Below, piece after piece: positions 1 to 11,511 of a stretch of DNA of 64,000 nucleotides (its first letter is position 1; every line of letters starts with the position of its first letter). The DNA is taken from contig NOWV01000066.1 of NCBI GenBank assembly GCA_003344405.1, positions 327,379-391,378 of the forward strand, written 5' to 3'. The position numbers and the translations under genes are program-made. The notes below the pieces were generated by a model, which saw only the letters and a program-made list of their open reading frames with translations, was not told the origin of the DNA and ran no database searches. The DNA comes from Trichoplax sp. H2. Taxonomy: Eukaryota; Placozoa; Uniplacotomia; Trichoplacea.

Positions 1-650
1 TACAGTAGGTATCAACGTTGGGTAGTTGGACGTCTATCGTATACGGTGGACACTGGATATCATCCTAGACGTACAGGATGTTACAACATTCTTTTGAGAC
101 TGTTGACTATTTTGTGAATGTCGAGAGATACGCTGTTTGACTTTAGCACACGATGATTTTTCCATTTTTACCTGAGGTCTATCAAGTTCACTACTCAAAG
201 ATCATGGATGTGTTATTCTGTTCACTTTTCCTGTCCAGTTGTCGTTGTTGGATTGTATCATTTTCAGGCACTCTTGGAAAGTAAGTACAGTACAGTACTA
301 TACAGTAGGGCTGGAAAACAAATGTCTAGCTATTAAATTAAGTGATTCATTAAAACTGGATTGTAACCCTGCAGCGATGTGACATGCAACTTTGAAGCTC
401 GGAGAAGAGTTTATTTAATAATAATACCATTTCATTTGATTGTGCTAGACGACATGCTGATTTGCTATGGAAATGTTATTATCGTTTGAAAATAGCAACA
501 ATCGGCTGGCAATAGAAAACAAAAATACAACAGTCAGCGAGTTACAGGCTTGACTGTTACAAGCCATATTCATTTTCCACTTGTATGGGAGCATTGGATC
601 GATTGAGTTTTTTCAACTTTTCCCTCTGGATGATTGATGACGATCATCAT

Positions 651-1031
651 TTTTTATGATTGATATTCTTCTTCTTTTACTCCTTGTCCTGTTTGGTCTT
701 GCTGAATGACGCAGACTATTCATGTCGACGTCTACTCGACTCCATGATTGGATTCATCATTTTCAATATCTTGTATGGACGATGCAAGATGATCGACTGA
801 ATCCATGTCATTGCTCACTATCGTTCATTTGACAATAGTATTTTTTATGATTGATATTCTTCTTCTTTTACTCCTTGTCCTGTTTGGTCTTGCTAAATGA
901 TGCAGACTATTCATGTCGACGTCTACTCGGCTCCATGATTGGATTCATCATTTTCAATATCTTGTATGGACGATGCAAGATGATCGACTAAATCCATGTC
1001 ATTGCTCACTATCGTTCATTTGACAATAGTA
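651..1031. repeat. 191-bp tandem duplication
   Basis: Two adjacent copies (651-841 and 842-1031) of a 191-bp unit match almost base for base, with a few substitutions such as tgacgcag versus tgatgcag. No open frame is conserved between the copies. I see nothing else in 1-1200 that I can name. Confidence 0.9.
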
Positions 1032-1208
1032 GATTGCTGTATTTGGGGAGGCCATTTGATTGCAATAGTACAAGGTGATTTGAATTTGGGGGAGGAAAAA
1101 AAAAAATGCATCAGTCGACGATAGCTCGTGAAAGAGTAGTTGACCACCTTACTACTTGCTTCTCTGTGGGTAGTACGCTACTGTAGCACAGTGCAATCCG
1201 ACTTGTCC

Positions 1209-1774
1209 GTCCGTAGTCAATCGAGTCAGCCACCAGACACAACCCTTGTTGCGCGTCAGTACACGGTTGCACGTCGTCTCGTTTCACCACAAATCGCTTG
1301 ACCTACTAGTAGTACGACGCGCTTTGCGTGAGACATGTTGGAACGTACTCACCAGGGACGAACGTCCGTAGTCGATCGAGTCAGTCACCACACACAACCC
1401 TAGTTGCACGTCGTCTCGTTTCACCACAAATCGCTTGTCCTACTAGTAGCACGACGCGCTTTGCGTGACACATGTTGGAACGTACTCACCAAGGACGAAC
1501 GTCCGTAGTCGATCGAGTCAGTCACCACACACAACCCTAGTTGCACGTCGTCTCGTTTCACCACAAATCGCTTGACCTACTAGTAGTACGACGCGCTTTG
1601 CGTGAGACATGTTGGAACGTACTCACCAGGGACGAACGTCCGTAGTCGATCGAGTCAGTCACCACACACGACCCTAGTTGTACGTCGTCTCGTTTCACCA
1701 CAAATCGCTTGTCCTACTAGTAGCACGACGCGCTTTGCGTGACGCATGTTGGAACGTACTCACTAGGGACGAAC
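1209..1774. repeat. 137-bp tandem array, four units
   Basis: Units start at 1209, 1364, 1501 and 1638 with gtccgtagtc; the first carries an 18-bp insertion. The repeats are near-identical and richer in C and G than the surroundings, with many cgtcg and gatcgag words. Units 2-4 have a period of exactly 137 bp. No coding potential is seen. Confidence 0.92.
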
Positions 1775-2067
1775 GTCTTCGCTGTAGCACTGATGGAGAA
1801 CAGGATGCCAGCCATGGTTGAGTAAAACGTGAACTCTAGCTGGAGGATACAATCAATTGGCATACCACAGCCGCACGTACAGTACTATCGGTACTGTGCA
1901 AATCAGCCCTGTGCTCGGTCTGTGTACACGACGATACCAACGAGACGACCCCCCAAAAAATGATTGATCAAAACAATACAACAACAGCAAATGTATCCAT
2001 TTCTTGACAACCATTGCTCAATAATAACAACAACAATAACCCCCCAATGACTGGACACAACTCGTCA

Positions 2068-3280
2068 AGTATTGTATGCGATATCGTCCACTAGACTACT
2101 TGCACCACTGTATCGGTGGTAGACGCATACGGACGGACGATACGATCAACCAACGGTCCGGTCCGGACGGAGAGGAAGGAAATGATGCAACGGGTACACA
2201 GTCAACAGTACTCGGGGACATGGCTTGAACCAAGCTGTTTGACCATGGTCGACTGAAAGCTGGATGCTGTGCTTGGTATTCACTCGGTCGATGAGGAGAA
2301 TAACGTATCACCATGGTAACCATGCAATCCGATCAATGAATTCTCTTTCCTCGATCAACATGTTCATAGACGATTGATGGATGACACGCTACAAAAGTAT
2401 CCAGCAATTCATGACATATCCTTAAGCTTCATCAACATTGAAATCATTCTAAAGGAATATCATGCAAAAGACGATTGATACACACTGGAAAAGACTACAG
2501 TACAGTAGGATATCCAGCAATCCTATTCTTGATCAACATTGAAATAATTCAAAAACGAGATTATGCAAAAGGTGATTGACGACATGCTAGGAAAGAGTAA
2601 GATATCCAGTAATCCTATTCATGACATAAGGCTAGAACTGAGTACAGTAGGATATCCAGCAATCCTATTCATGACATATCCTTAACCTTAATCAACATTG
2701 AAATCATGCAAAAGACGATTGATTAAAGGCTAGAAATGAGTACGGTAGGATATCCAGCAATTCCATTCATGACATATCCTTAACCTTAATCAACATTGAA
2801 ATCATNNNNNNNNNNNNNNNNNNNNAGTATTGTATGCGATATCGTCCACTAGACTACTTGCACCACTGTATCGGTGGTAGACGCGTACGGACGGACGATA
2901 CGGTCAACCAACGGTCCGGTCCGGACGGAGAGGAAGGAAATGATGCAACGGGTACACAGTCAACAGTACTCGGGGACATGGCTTGAACCAAGCAGAGTTT
3001 GACCAATGGTCGACTGAAATCTGGATCGTGTGCTTGGCATTCACTCGGTCGATGAGGAGAATAACGTATCACCATGGTAACCATGCAATCCGATCAATGA
3101 ATTCTCTTTCCTCAATCAGCATGTTCATAGACGATTGATGGATGACACGCTACAAAAGTATCCAGCAATTCATGACATATCCTTAAGCTTCATCAACATT
3201 GAAATCATTCTAAAGGAATATCACGCAAAAGACGATTGATACACGCTGGAAAAGACTACAGTACAGTAGGATATCCACCA
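2068..3280. repeat. Duplicated block flanking assembly gap 1
   Basis: The sequence from 2068 to about 2520 is repeated from 2826 to about 3280 with only scattered substitutions and small indels. The second copy begins directly after the 20-N gap. This fits either a real segmental duplication or two haplotypes joined head to tail by the assembler. Short open frames on the minus strand in both copies read the same peptide but show no recognisable domain. Confidence 0.85.
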
Positions 3281-3930
3281 ATCCTATTCATGACATATCC
3301 TTAACCTTAATCAACATTGAAATCATGCAAAAGACGATTGATTAAAGGCTAGAAATGAGTACGGTAGGATATCCAGCAATTCCATTCATGACATATCCTT
3401 AACCTTAATCAACATTGAAATCATTCCAAAATAATATCATGCAAAAGATGATTGATGAAAGGCTAGAAATGACTACAGTAGGATATCCAGCAATCCTATT
3501 CTTGATCAACATGAAAATAATTCAAAAAACGAGATCATCACAAAGGACGATTGATGACACGCTAGGAAAGAGTAAGATACCCAGCAATCCTATTCATCAT
3601 CTTTCCTTTATCAACATTGAAATAATTCAGAAATAATATCATGCAAAAGATGCTTGATGGATGAAACGCTAGGAAAGAGTAAGATACCCAGCAATCCTAT
3701 CCATCATCTTTTCTTAATCAACATTGAAATAATTCAAAAATAATATCATGCAAAAGATGCTTGATTGATTGATCGATGAAACGCTAGGAAAGAGTAAGAT
3801 ACTCAGCAATCCTATTTATCATCTTTCCTTAATCAACATTGAAATAATTCAAAAATAATATCATGCAGAAGATGCTTGATTGATGGATGGAATGCCAGGA
3901 AAGAGTAACATACTCAGTACATTGCTGATT
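2390..3930. repeat. Interspersed tandem array, about 100-110 bp unit
   Basis: Units share the words atcaacattgaaat, atcatgcaaaag, gattgatg, ctaggaaagagtaaga and ccagcaatcctattcatcat. About a dozen diverged copies are seen on both sides of gap 1; the last four (3540-3930) are the most regular. It lies upstream of the adenylyl cyclase gene. From 3930 to 5074 I see only AT-rich sequence with no gene. Confidence 0.8.
2806..2825. other. Assembly gap 1 (20 N)
   Basis: This is a run of exactly 20 N. The true gap length is unknown; the right flank repeats sequence already present from 2068 on the left. Confidence 1.
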
Positions 3931-5074
3931 GATTTAGCTTAAGGATGATTTTATCCATTTATAAAAGAAGACAATCTGTCAATGATTGTACAATAGTCAT
4001 ACCCTGGATGATTGATCTGACACATCGTTATGATACAGTACGATACTCTCTGTAGTTCAACAGTCTTGAAAGTGACGACAAATGATCGAGTTCAAGAGTG
4101 GTGGGAGAAAAAAAAAAAATATCCAAGAGTAACGATTAATTGCTTAATTAACGCCATCTAATTCTTTTGCTTTTAGGTAGAAGGATTTCATGATTGAACC
4201 GTCAATCTACCGCAATATCTCATATTGAAAATCTTATTCTAATAAAAAGGCCCAACAAAATTCAAACACAAAGTTTTTGGTTGGACTTTTTCAATTTCAT
4301 CCAATTCATTCTGTACTTGATAATGTGCTGTTGTCATGCAACCGCTTTACGTTGACTAAATTGGTAGAAGGAAAAAGGCAGCAAAATTACAACGATGAAA
4401 CTTTAAAGTAATAGCCTAGAAAATACAACGTCGTCATTTTTACTAGTATTGTATCAACTTTTCATTTTATAGAATATAGAATGACGCCCATCATAGCGTC
4501 AGAAGTAATGGAAGTAGACCATTGCATTGTGTACTGTAGAGTAGCGTATACTGTACTGCATATAGAATTATTGCTTATGTTAATATTCGTAATGTAGATA
4601 AAGTTAGATTAAAACGACACGTACAATGTCCAATGATATCATTCATACAACCTATATTTCATCTTGATAAATTGAAAGTACTCCATTTGCTCTAATTTGA
4701 TCAAGATAGGAAACGTAGTCAATAAACTTCACGCAAATTGGTTACAAGCTATAAGCAAGAAATATTAAAGAGGAAGAAGAGATAAACATAATCGAGCTTT
4801 GACAATTGATTGACAATCTATTAGGTATCTTTGAAAATTAATTTTTATCATGTAAAAGAAATTTTGAATAATGTCGGTCACCATTATTCATACATAAATG
4901 ATGCAACTTTATGAAATATGGTAACCAAACTGCTACTAAATGTAATTATGAAAGCATACGGTACTAAGGTGTATATAGCTTCGTTACATTGAAATCGTTC
5001 TCACTATTGATGCTATTGCATTAACATATTATACTCAATATAACAAATTGTTGTAGGATCACCACCGTTGAAGT

Positions 5075-8000
5075 ATGCCGATTCCAATAGAACAAAGAGA
5101 TTCGATAAGAAGTGAAGAATCAACAGATAACACCTTACAGCCCATTTCCATGCAGAACTTAAGCAGTAACAATGAAAGAGAGCAAGATAACATCAATAAT
5201 TTAGAAGGTCAAGAATCGATTCCAACACCGACTCGGAATTGTTGTGGCATGCCTAAATTGTTCGATAGAGCAACAGGAAATATCTTTATGCCCCAATTTG
5301 ATTCGGAAATATTAGAGAAATCATATCGCCATGCAACATTTATGCAAGCTAAACGTCATGTTCAATACGCCTTGTGTTATATTCTATTAGCTTGCGCTGT
5401 TTGGATTGCTTATTTTGCAATTGGACAAGATACCGATTGGATTGGCTTTTTAATTACAGCCTCATCGTGTTTTGCTGTATCACTAGGTTTGTTAATGATG
5501 ACCTGCTACATCAATCGACCAAAGCACCTTAAATGGATTTCTTGGATATTAGTTGTCATCTTATGTGGTTGTTCAATTGCTGCTAATGCTGCTGGTGGTT
5601 CTGACGATGCAATACGTAGTATGTCACCAATAGCTCGATTTACTGTCACCGCAGAAGTATTACTCATTATTTACACTGCTTTACCGATAACCCCACTCAT
5701 TTGCTTAGTAATTGGCGTTATCTTCTCTATTGTACAATTAGTCGTCAATGTCTTGTTACCACCGGGAAATTATAATGCCTCTATCATTATCAGTTGGGTT
5801 TTCCTACATTTATGCGTGCATATTTTAGGCTTTCATATATCTATAGTGACAGAAGTTAGGGCTCATAGTACATTTTGGCGCGTATGCCAATCCATTATTG
5901 CTAAGCAAAGATTGGAAAATGAGCGAAAGTTAAAGGAAAATATGATCTTATCTGTAATGCCAAAATTATTTGCTGATAAATTTATTAAAACCGAAGATGA
6001 AAACAGTCAGATATTATTTAAGAAAAGTAGCGCATTTCGTGAGTTACATATGATGAGAATGGACAATGTTAGTATCCTTTATGCAGATATCGTAGGTTTT
6101 ACTCGTATGTCATCGAATAAGAGAGCCGATGAATTAGTATCACTGTTAAATAATCTATTTTCCAGATTTGATGCATTAACCCAAAAACATAATTGTGAAA
6201 AAATTGCTATTTTAGGCGATTGTTATTATTGTGTTTCGGGTTGCCCAGAAACTGTTTCAAGTCATGCTGATGATACAGTAGATATGGGCTTAGATATGAT
6301 TGTTGCTATCCAAAAATTTGATGAAGATACTGGTAACGATGTCAACATGAGAGTAGGTGTCCACACTGGAACTGTTTTATGTGGTGTTTTAGGTGTTAAA
6401 CGTGTTAAATTTGATGTATGGTCCAATGATGTATCATTGGCCAATACAATGGAAGCTGGAGGTGAGCCTGGCTTCGTTCACGCTACTCAAGAAACTTACG
6501 ATAATTTAAGCCCTGGTAAATATCGTATTAGAGTGGATGAAAATCCAGGACGACGTCGTGAAGGCCTGGCTGGCATGACCACTTACTTAATTAGTGGCAA
6601 AATTGATAATCAAAATGACCCATTATCATCATTAGATAAAAATAGTAATAATAATACTAACAACAACAACAACAACAACAACAACAATAATAATAATACG
6701 ACGACTAACGGCACTAGCACTGATCATTCAACGACTAATCACGACGGTAACAAAACTGATGACGTTCAACGTAACGACAATGCTAACAACATTTTTAACG
6801 GTACTAATGTTGATAATACAGTTAATAAGGCTAGCAATCAAGATAATCAGAACGGACAAAATGATGCTGACTTTAAACGTCAACATCAAGATAAGAACAC
6901 AGACGCTATATCAACAGGTAGGAATATCAATAGCGATAACGGTATCAATATTACTACAAATAAAAACAACCAAGAGCTTAAACCATCGGATAGATTACCT
7001 AACGCGTTACTTCATCCTGTACGTCCATCAGCACAAAAAACTTCTAGAGCCCCTTCATCAGGCGTTAGAACATCATTCTCTAACGGTGGTAAAGCAAATT
7101 CGCCCAGTGGTATTGATAGTAGTCGGCCAAGCATAGATATTAGTACACACCGTTCTGGGAGCACAATCGAAGAACGAGATACTAGTGATGTACGATTCAA
7201 TTTACCGCGTGAATCGACGACTTACGATGCCTTAAATGTACCTGGAGTCGGTGCTGGCACAAGAAGAACGTCAAGATCGGCTTACCGTCGTTCATCACAT
7301 AGTTCCATATTTAGCCGATTAATCCGAGATAGATCCCACCGGACAGAAGATGACAAACAATTGGCTGATCTATTAAGAGAAGAGAGAGCCGACGAAACAT
7401 ATTTTGTCAAGACAAAACTGAGCCGTTTAACTTTATTCTTTAATACTCCTACTATTGAAACGGAGTATAGGCGAGACGGTCTTGCTGATTTAAGTCAACC
7501 ATTTTCTAAAATGTCATACGGATCGTTAAGATATTCATTCTTCTTAGATACATTAATATCAATATCTACATTTGCTATGCTATCTGGATTCTTGTTTTTA
7601 GTAACCGATGTCGATAAACTTGAAGCCTGGACTATAATCTTCATTGTCGCAGCTGTATTAGAAATTATAATTTTTATTACAGCTGTTCTATTAGCCTTTA
7701 CTAACGTATTACCTCATAAATTTCAACTAATGTGTGTATCATGGTATCCACGCCATATTATCAGTTTATTATTGGTGGTCTTACCAGTCTTGATCGTTTT
7801 TACTGATTTTACCGATTGTTCTCGTATTGGAGATGTGAATGCGTTTCAAGCTTACTGCACTGCTGCAACAATTATTATTGTTCATCATTGCAACTTTATG
7901 AGATTATGGTCTATTGCAAAGTCGGCTATTGCTTGTTTGGTAACTGTAGCTCTATTGCTTACGGTAAAATTAGATTATTGTGTACCGAATCCAAATTTGA

Positions 8001-9395
8001 TATCAACAGCATCACCATTGACGACAACATTGCTATCGACTGTCTCAGCTGGAACGATATCACCAACACAGTTTGACAAGTGGAAAAATGAGCGAATCCT
8101 AGATGTGATATTATTGGTTATTTTAGTAGTTTTCCTTAATTGGCTCTTTGAAGTGGCAGTTAGAGTCAACTTTAATAGCAGTTTGGAAGCGATGAAGCAC
8201 CGGAAAAAGAATGCAGTTTTAAAAGATCAAGCGACCGATTTATTGGCTAATATATTTCCAGATCATGTTATTCAACGTCTAAACACATCGCAATCGTATT
8301 CACAAAACATAGAAAGTGCTGGAGTTATTTTTGCTTCTCTAGTCAATTTTTACGAATTCTATTCTGAAAATTTTGCCGGTGGGCAAGAATGTATCCGTGT
8401 TCTCCACGAACTAGTTTCTGAGTTTGATGAACTATTGGATAAAGAGGAATTTAAGAAAGTAGAAAAAATTAAGACGATTGGTAGTACTTTCATGGCGGCT
8501 GCTGGACTCAATTCCGATCAAGTCGATGAAGAACCAGACCAGTAAGCAATACCATGTTAATGTTGAATGTCATGTTATGTTTAAATTAATTATCAATCAT
8601 GGATCTCTTGCAATTATGATCGATGTTAAAATAATGCAATAAACTTGGTTATTTTCAGGCACTTATTTGACTTAATGGAATTTGTAATTGCAATGCAAGA
8701 AGCTGTAACGAAATTTAATCAAGATATGCTACAATTTGATTTTATACTTCGTGTGGGCTATAATTGTGGCCCTCTAACTGCTGGTGTCATTGGAACTTCA
8801 AAAATGATGTATGACATTTGGGGCGATACAGTAAATATTGCTAGCAGAATGGATTCCACAGGTACCCCTGGACGAGTACAGGTACGAATTAATGCGAATA
8901 TGGCGTATTGACAGCTGACATAAAATCAAGTATAAATTACGCTAGAGCATTCTAATGTGACAGGCTACACGCTAATATGCATTAAACATATGACATAAAA
9001 TTATTAAATTGATAAATTATGTGATCAATTTCGTTAATTGATTACCCAACAACTGAAAATGACCTTAATTTTCGTATTATCACTATGCAACTAACTGACC
9101 GTATTAGCATAATAGTTATCGAAAATTACTTTGTCAAATTCTGTTAACCCGATTGTTACATAAGCATACCAATTAAGTATTCAAATTCCATGTTATACAA
9201 ATTTACTTTCCGATATTTAATTAAAACAAATAACCGCTACCCTCACACCATTTATAGGTCAGCGAAAGAGCCAACCGTGTGCTGCAACCAAAATTCGACT
9301 TTGAATATCGTGGTCAAATTCAAGTCAAGGGGAAAGGAAATATGAGAACATATCTTTTGAAAGGCCGTCGTACGGACTTCGATATGATAAATTAA
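5075..9395 (+). CDS. ADCY9: Adenylyl cyclase type 9-like, membrane-bound
   Basis: Makes cAMP from ATP at the plasma membrane. Exons: 5075-8541, 8659-8881, 9258-9395 (GT-AG, phases agree), giving 1275 residues. Seen: a first six-helix bundle (about 98-257); C1a cyclase domain (about 325-480) with the metal aspartates D338 in ADIVGFT and D382 in LGDCYYC; a low-complexity C1b linker with an Asn tract (about 524-545); a second membrane bundle (about 820-1030); and C2 (about 1080-1260) with K1133 in KIKTIG, D1208 in YDIWGD, and N1215 and R1219 in TVNIASR. The words VGVHTGTVLCG in C1 and the short SENFAGGQEC loop in C2 favour the AC9 branch over other isoforms. Odd points: 90% of the protein lies in one exon, the protein stops soon after C2 so the vertebrate C2b tail is absent, and I1107 and S1137 occupy the forskolin-pocket positions. 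An upstream untranslated exon is possible (tag acceptor near 5057). Confidence 0.95.
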
Positions 9396-11511
9396 AAAAT
9401 TTCAATTACATGATAGAATTTTAAGTAGGTCGTGCTATTGGCGGAGTCCTACCTATTTTTTTTAAATTTTTATTATTACGATAGCCTTTTCTTTCGTAAA
9501 ATTGCCCTTTTTAATTAATGCACACCAGATCTAATCTATCAAAACTATTTTAATTAAATGTACAGTGAATCTTCATTATGCCAGTCAATCGTCCTTAGTA
9601 ACATGCGTATATTTTGTCGTAAGTTGTTTGGTATAATGCCGTACTTTACCATGTTAATATTTAAAAATGAAAGGTGGTAACATCATTACGATGTCTTTGA
9701 ATAGAATCGGTTATGACCGTAGGTACAAGTTAAAAGATGTCTCCAATGTTTAGTTGGCATTATATAATGCATTTTTGGCCAGTATGAAAAGAAGAATAGA
9801 AAAGAAAGGATGCCGCTAGTGCTCTTCCTTAATTAATGTAAGCTCTTCTTGCTTTCCCACTTTTGTTCATTACTACAGCTTTTTCAAATTTTTGTGTTTA
9901 ACAAATGTATTGAAATACATGTATAGCTCAATTTTTTGGTGTTCTTTCGTCCTTTATGCATAAAATTGTACCTAATCTTTCTAAAATTTCGGATCGAAAA
10001 GTGACTGATTACGATTTTATTATTTCGGACGTTATTATAGATTCGAATCTAATTTCGTCTACGGCGTTATTACTACTATTGCTATCTTTAGTCTCGTATA
10101 TTGTATCAGTGCAAACTGTAGTTATACGTTGTATAACTTCCTAACAGTATCTACTGTAACTTGGCGATAGTCATCATGGTCATTTTGATATATGTTGGTA
10201 GGCTATAATGTTGTTGCTAAAGCTTAGCGGTTACAACTTTGCTGCTGTAGTATTGTATCTTAATTACTAAAAACCCTTAGCATATTACTTGTGGGCATAA
10301 CATGAAATCGAAGGATTCATACGCATACATAGTTCCATGTCTGTTGTTTGTTGTTGTATCCATCGATTTTATAACTGCAGTTTGAAAAGCTGTAATACAT
10401 CTTTTATGGTTTTAAATCTACTTGTTTCAACTAGGTATTATATGAGTGTATGTAGTACGCCTTAAATTTTCATATCTTGACTTGTTAAATGTCAATAAAA
10501 GCTTGTTTAACCCCAATACATTGAGGTCAGCGTATCCTATGTCAAGGTTGATATTCTTATTATTACAATTACTGTACTGTACCTTGTAAATCACCGAAAT
10601 TTGGATATATTGTACAGTATAGTTACAGCTCTTTGCTATTATTCTAGGTGTATACGATTCTTTATTTTGGAATTGCTATAGTTGTAATTATTAATAATCT
10701 ATTAGAAGATATATGCTGTAGTACTGTACTACGAATACCTCTAATAATAAAAAAGATATCACAAATCTTGATTCTCCCGGCACCTATACATACTCGTAAA
10801 TCAGCATAATTCACAATACTGTTAGCATTAGTTACGAGCTAAGGATATTTAAGCTATTTATCACGGCTTTCCAACCACGATAATGCTTGTCCTGCTTATC
10901 GGTATCGATAATATTTTGTTCAGATTATAAATATTTTAATTCTAAAGTTGTCATCCCTAACTCTACCGTGGTCACTATTAATTTAGTAAACAGAAAATAT
11001 TAACATTCCGATAGAATAAGATCTAGCATCCAAGTGAGGGAGGGGGCCAAAAGCCTTTTTTCATATACGCTAATTTTATTGTCATGACATGCTAATATTC
11101 CCTCATACAATTAATTACAAGTATTGGACGTTAGTAATAAAGGTGCATTGTTACGGTAGATGCTGTCAACTAGTTCTTCGAGAGACATTCAAAATTATCA
11201 ATTATCTAACATTTAATGACCGGAAATCGGCTATATTCCATTAGATACCCTATTTTTATACAAGTTACCTGAAAAATTAGTTGTTGCTACTATCAAATTA
11301 GTTAAAGTACATGTATTGATTTTCAACAAATTGAGCAGTACATCTATCCAGTCAAGCATAATGAAACAGATATAGCCATCGTACGTTATTATATATTACA
11401 TGCTCGCATACAGTAATAGTTATAATAAATGATATGCAGGTGCAAACTATAAATGATAATATAAAAAATCATGTAACCCGTATTACTTTAAATTATGTTA
11501 CATTCCAATAT
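9396..11511. other. Intergenic spacer between convergent genes
   Basis: AT-rich sequence between the 3' end of the adenylyl cyclase gene and the 3' end of VTA1. It probably holds both 3' untranslated regions. I see no conserved open frame, array or RNA gene. Confidence 0.6.

Noticed and set aside
2096-3084. Two similar minus-strand frames around gap 1
   Set aside because: They are copies of the duplicated non-coding block; similarity reflects the duplication, not selection.
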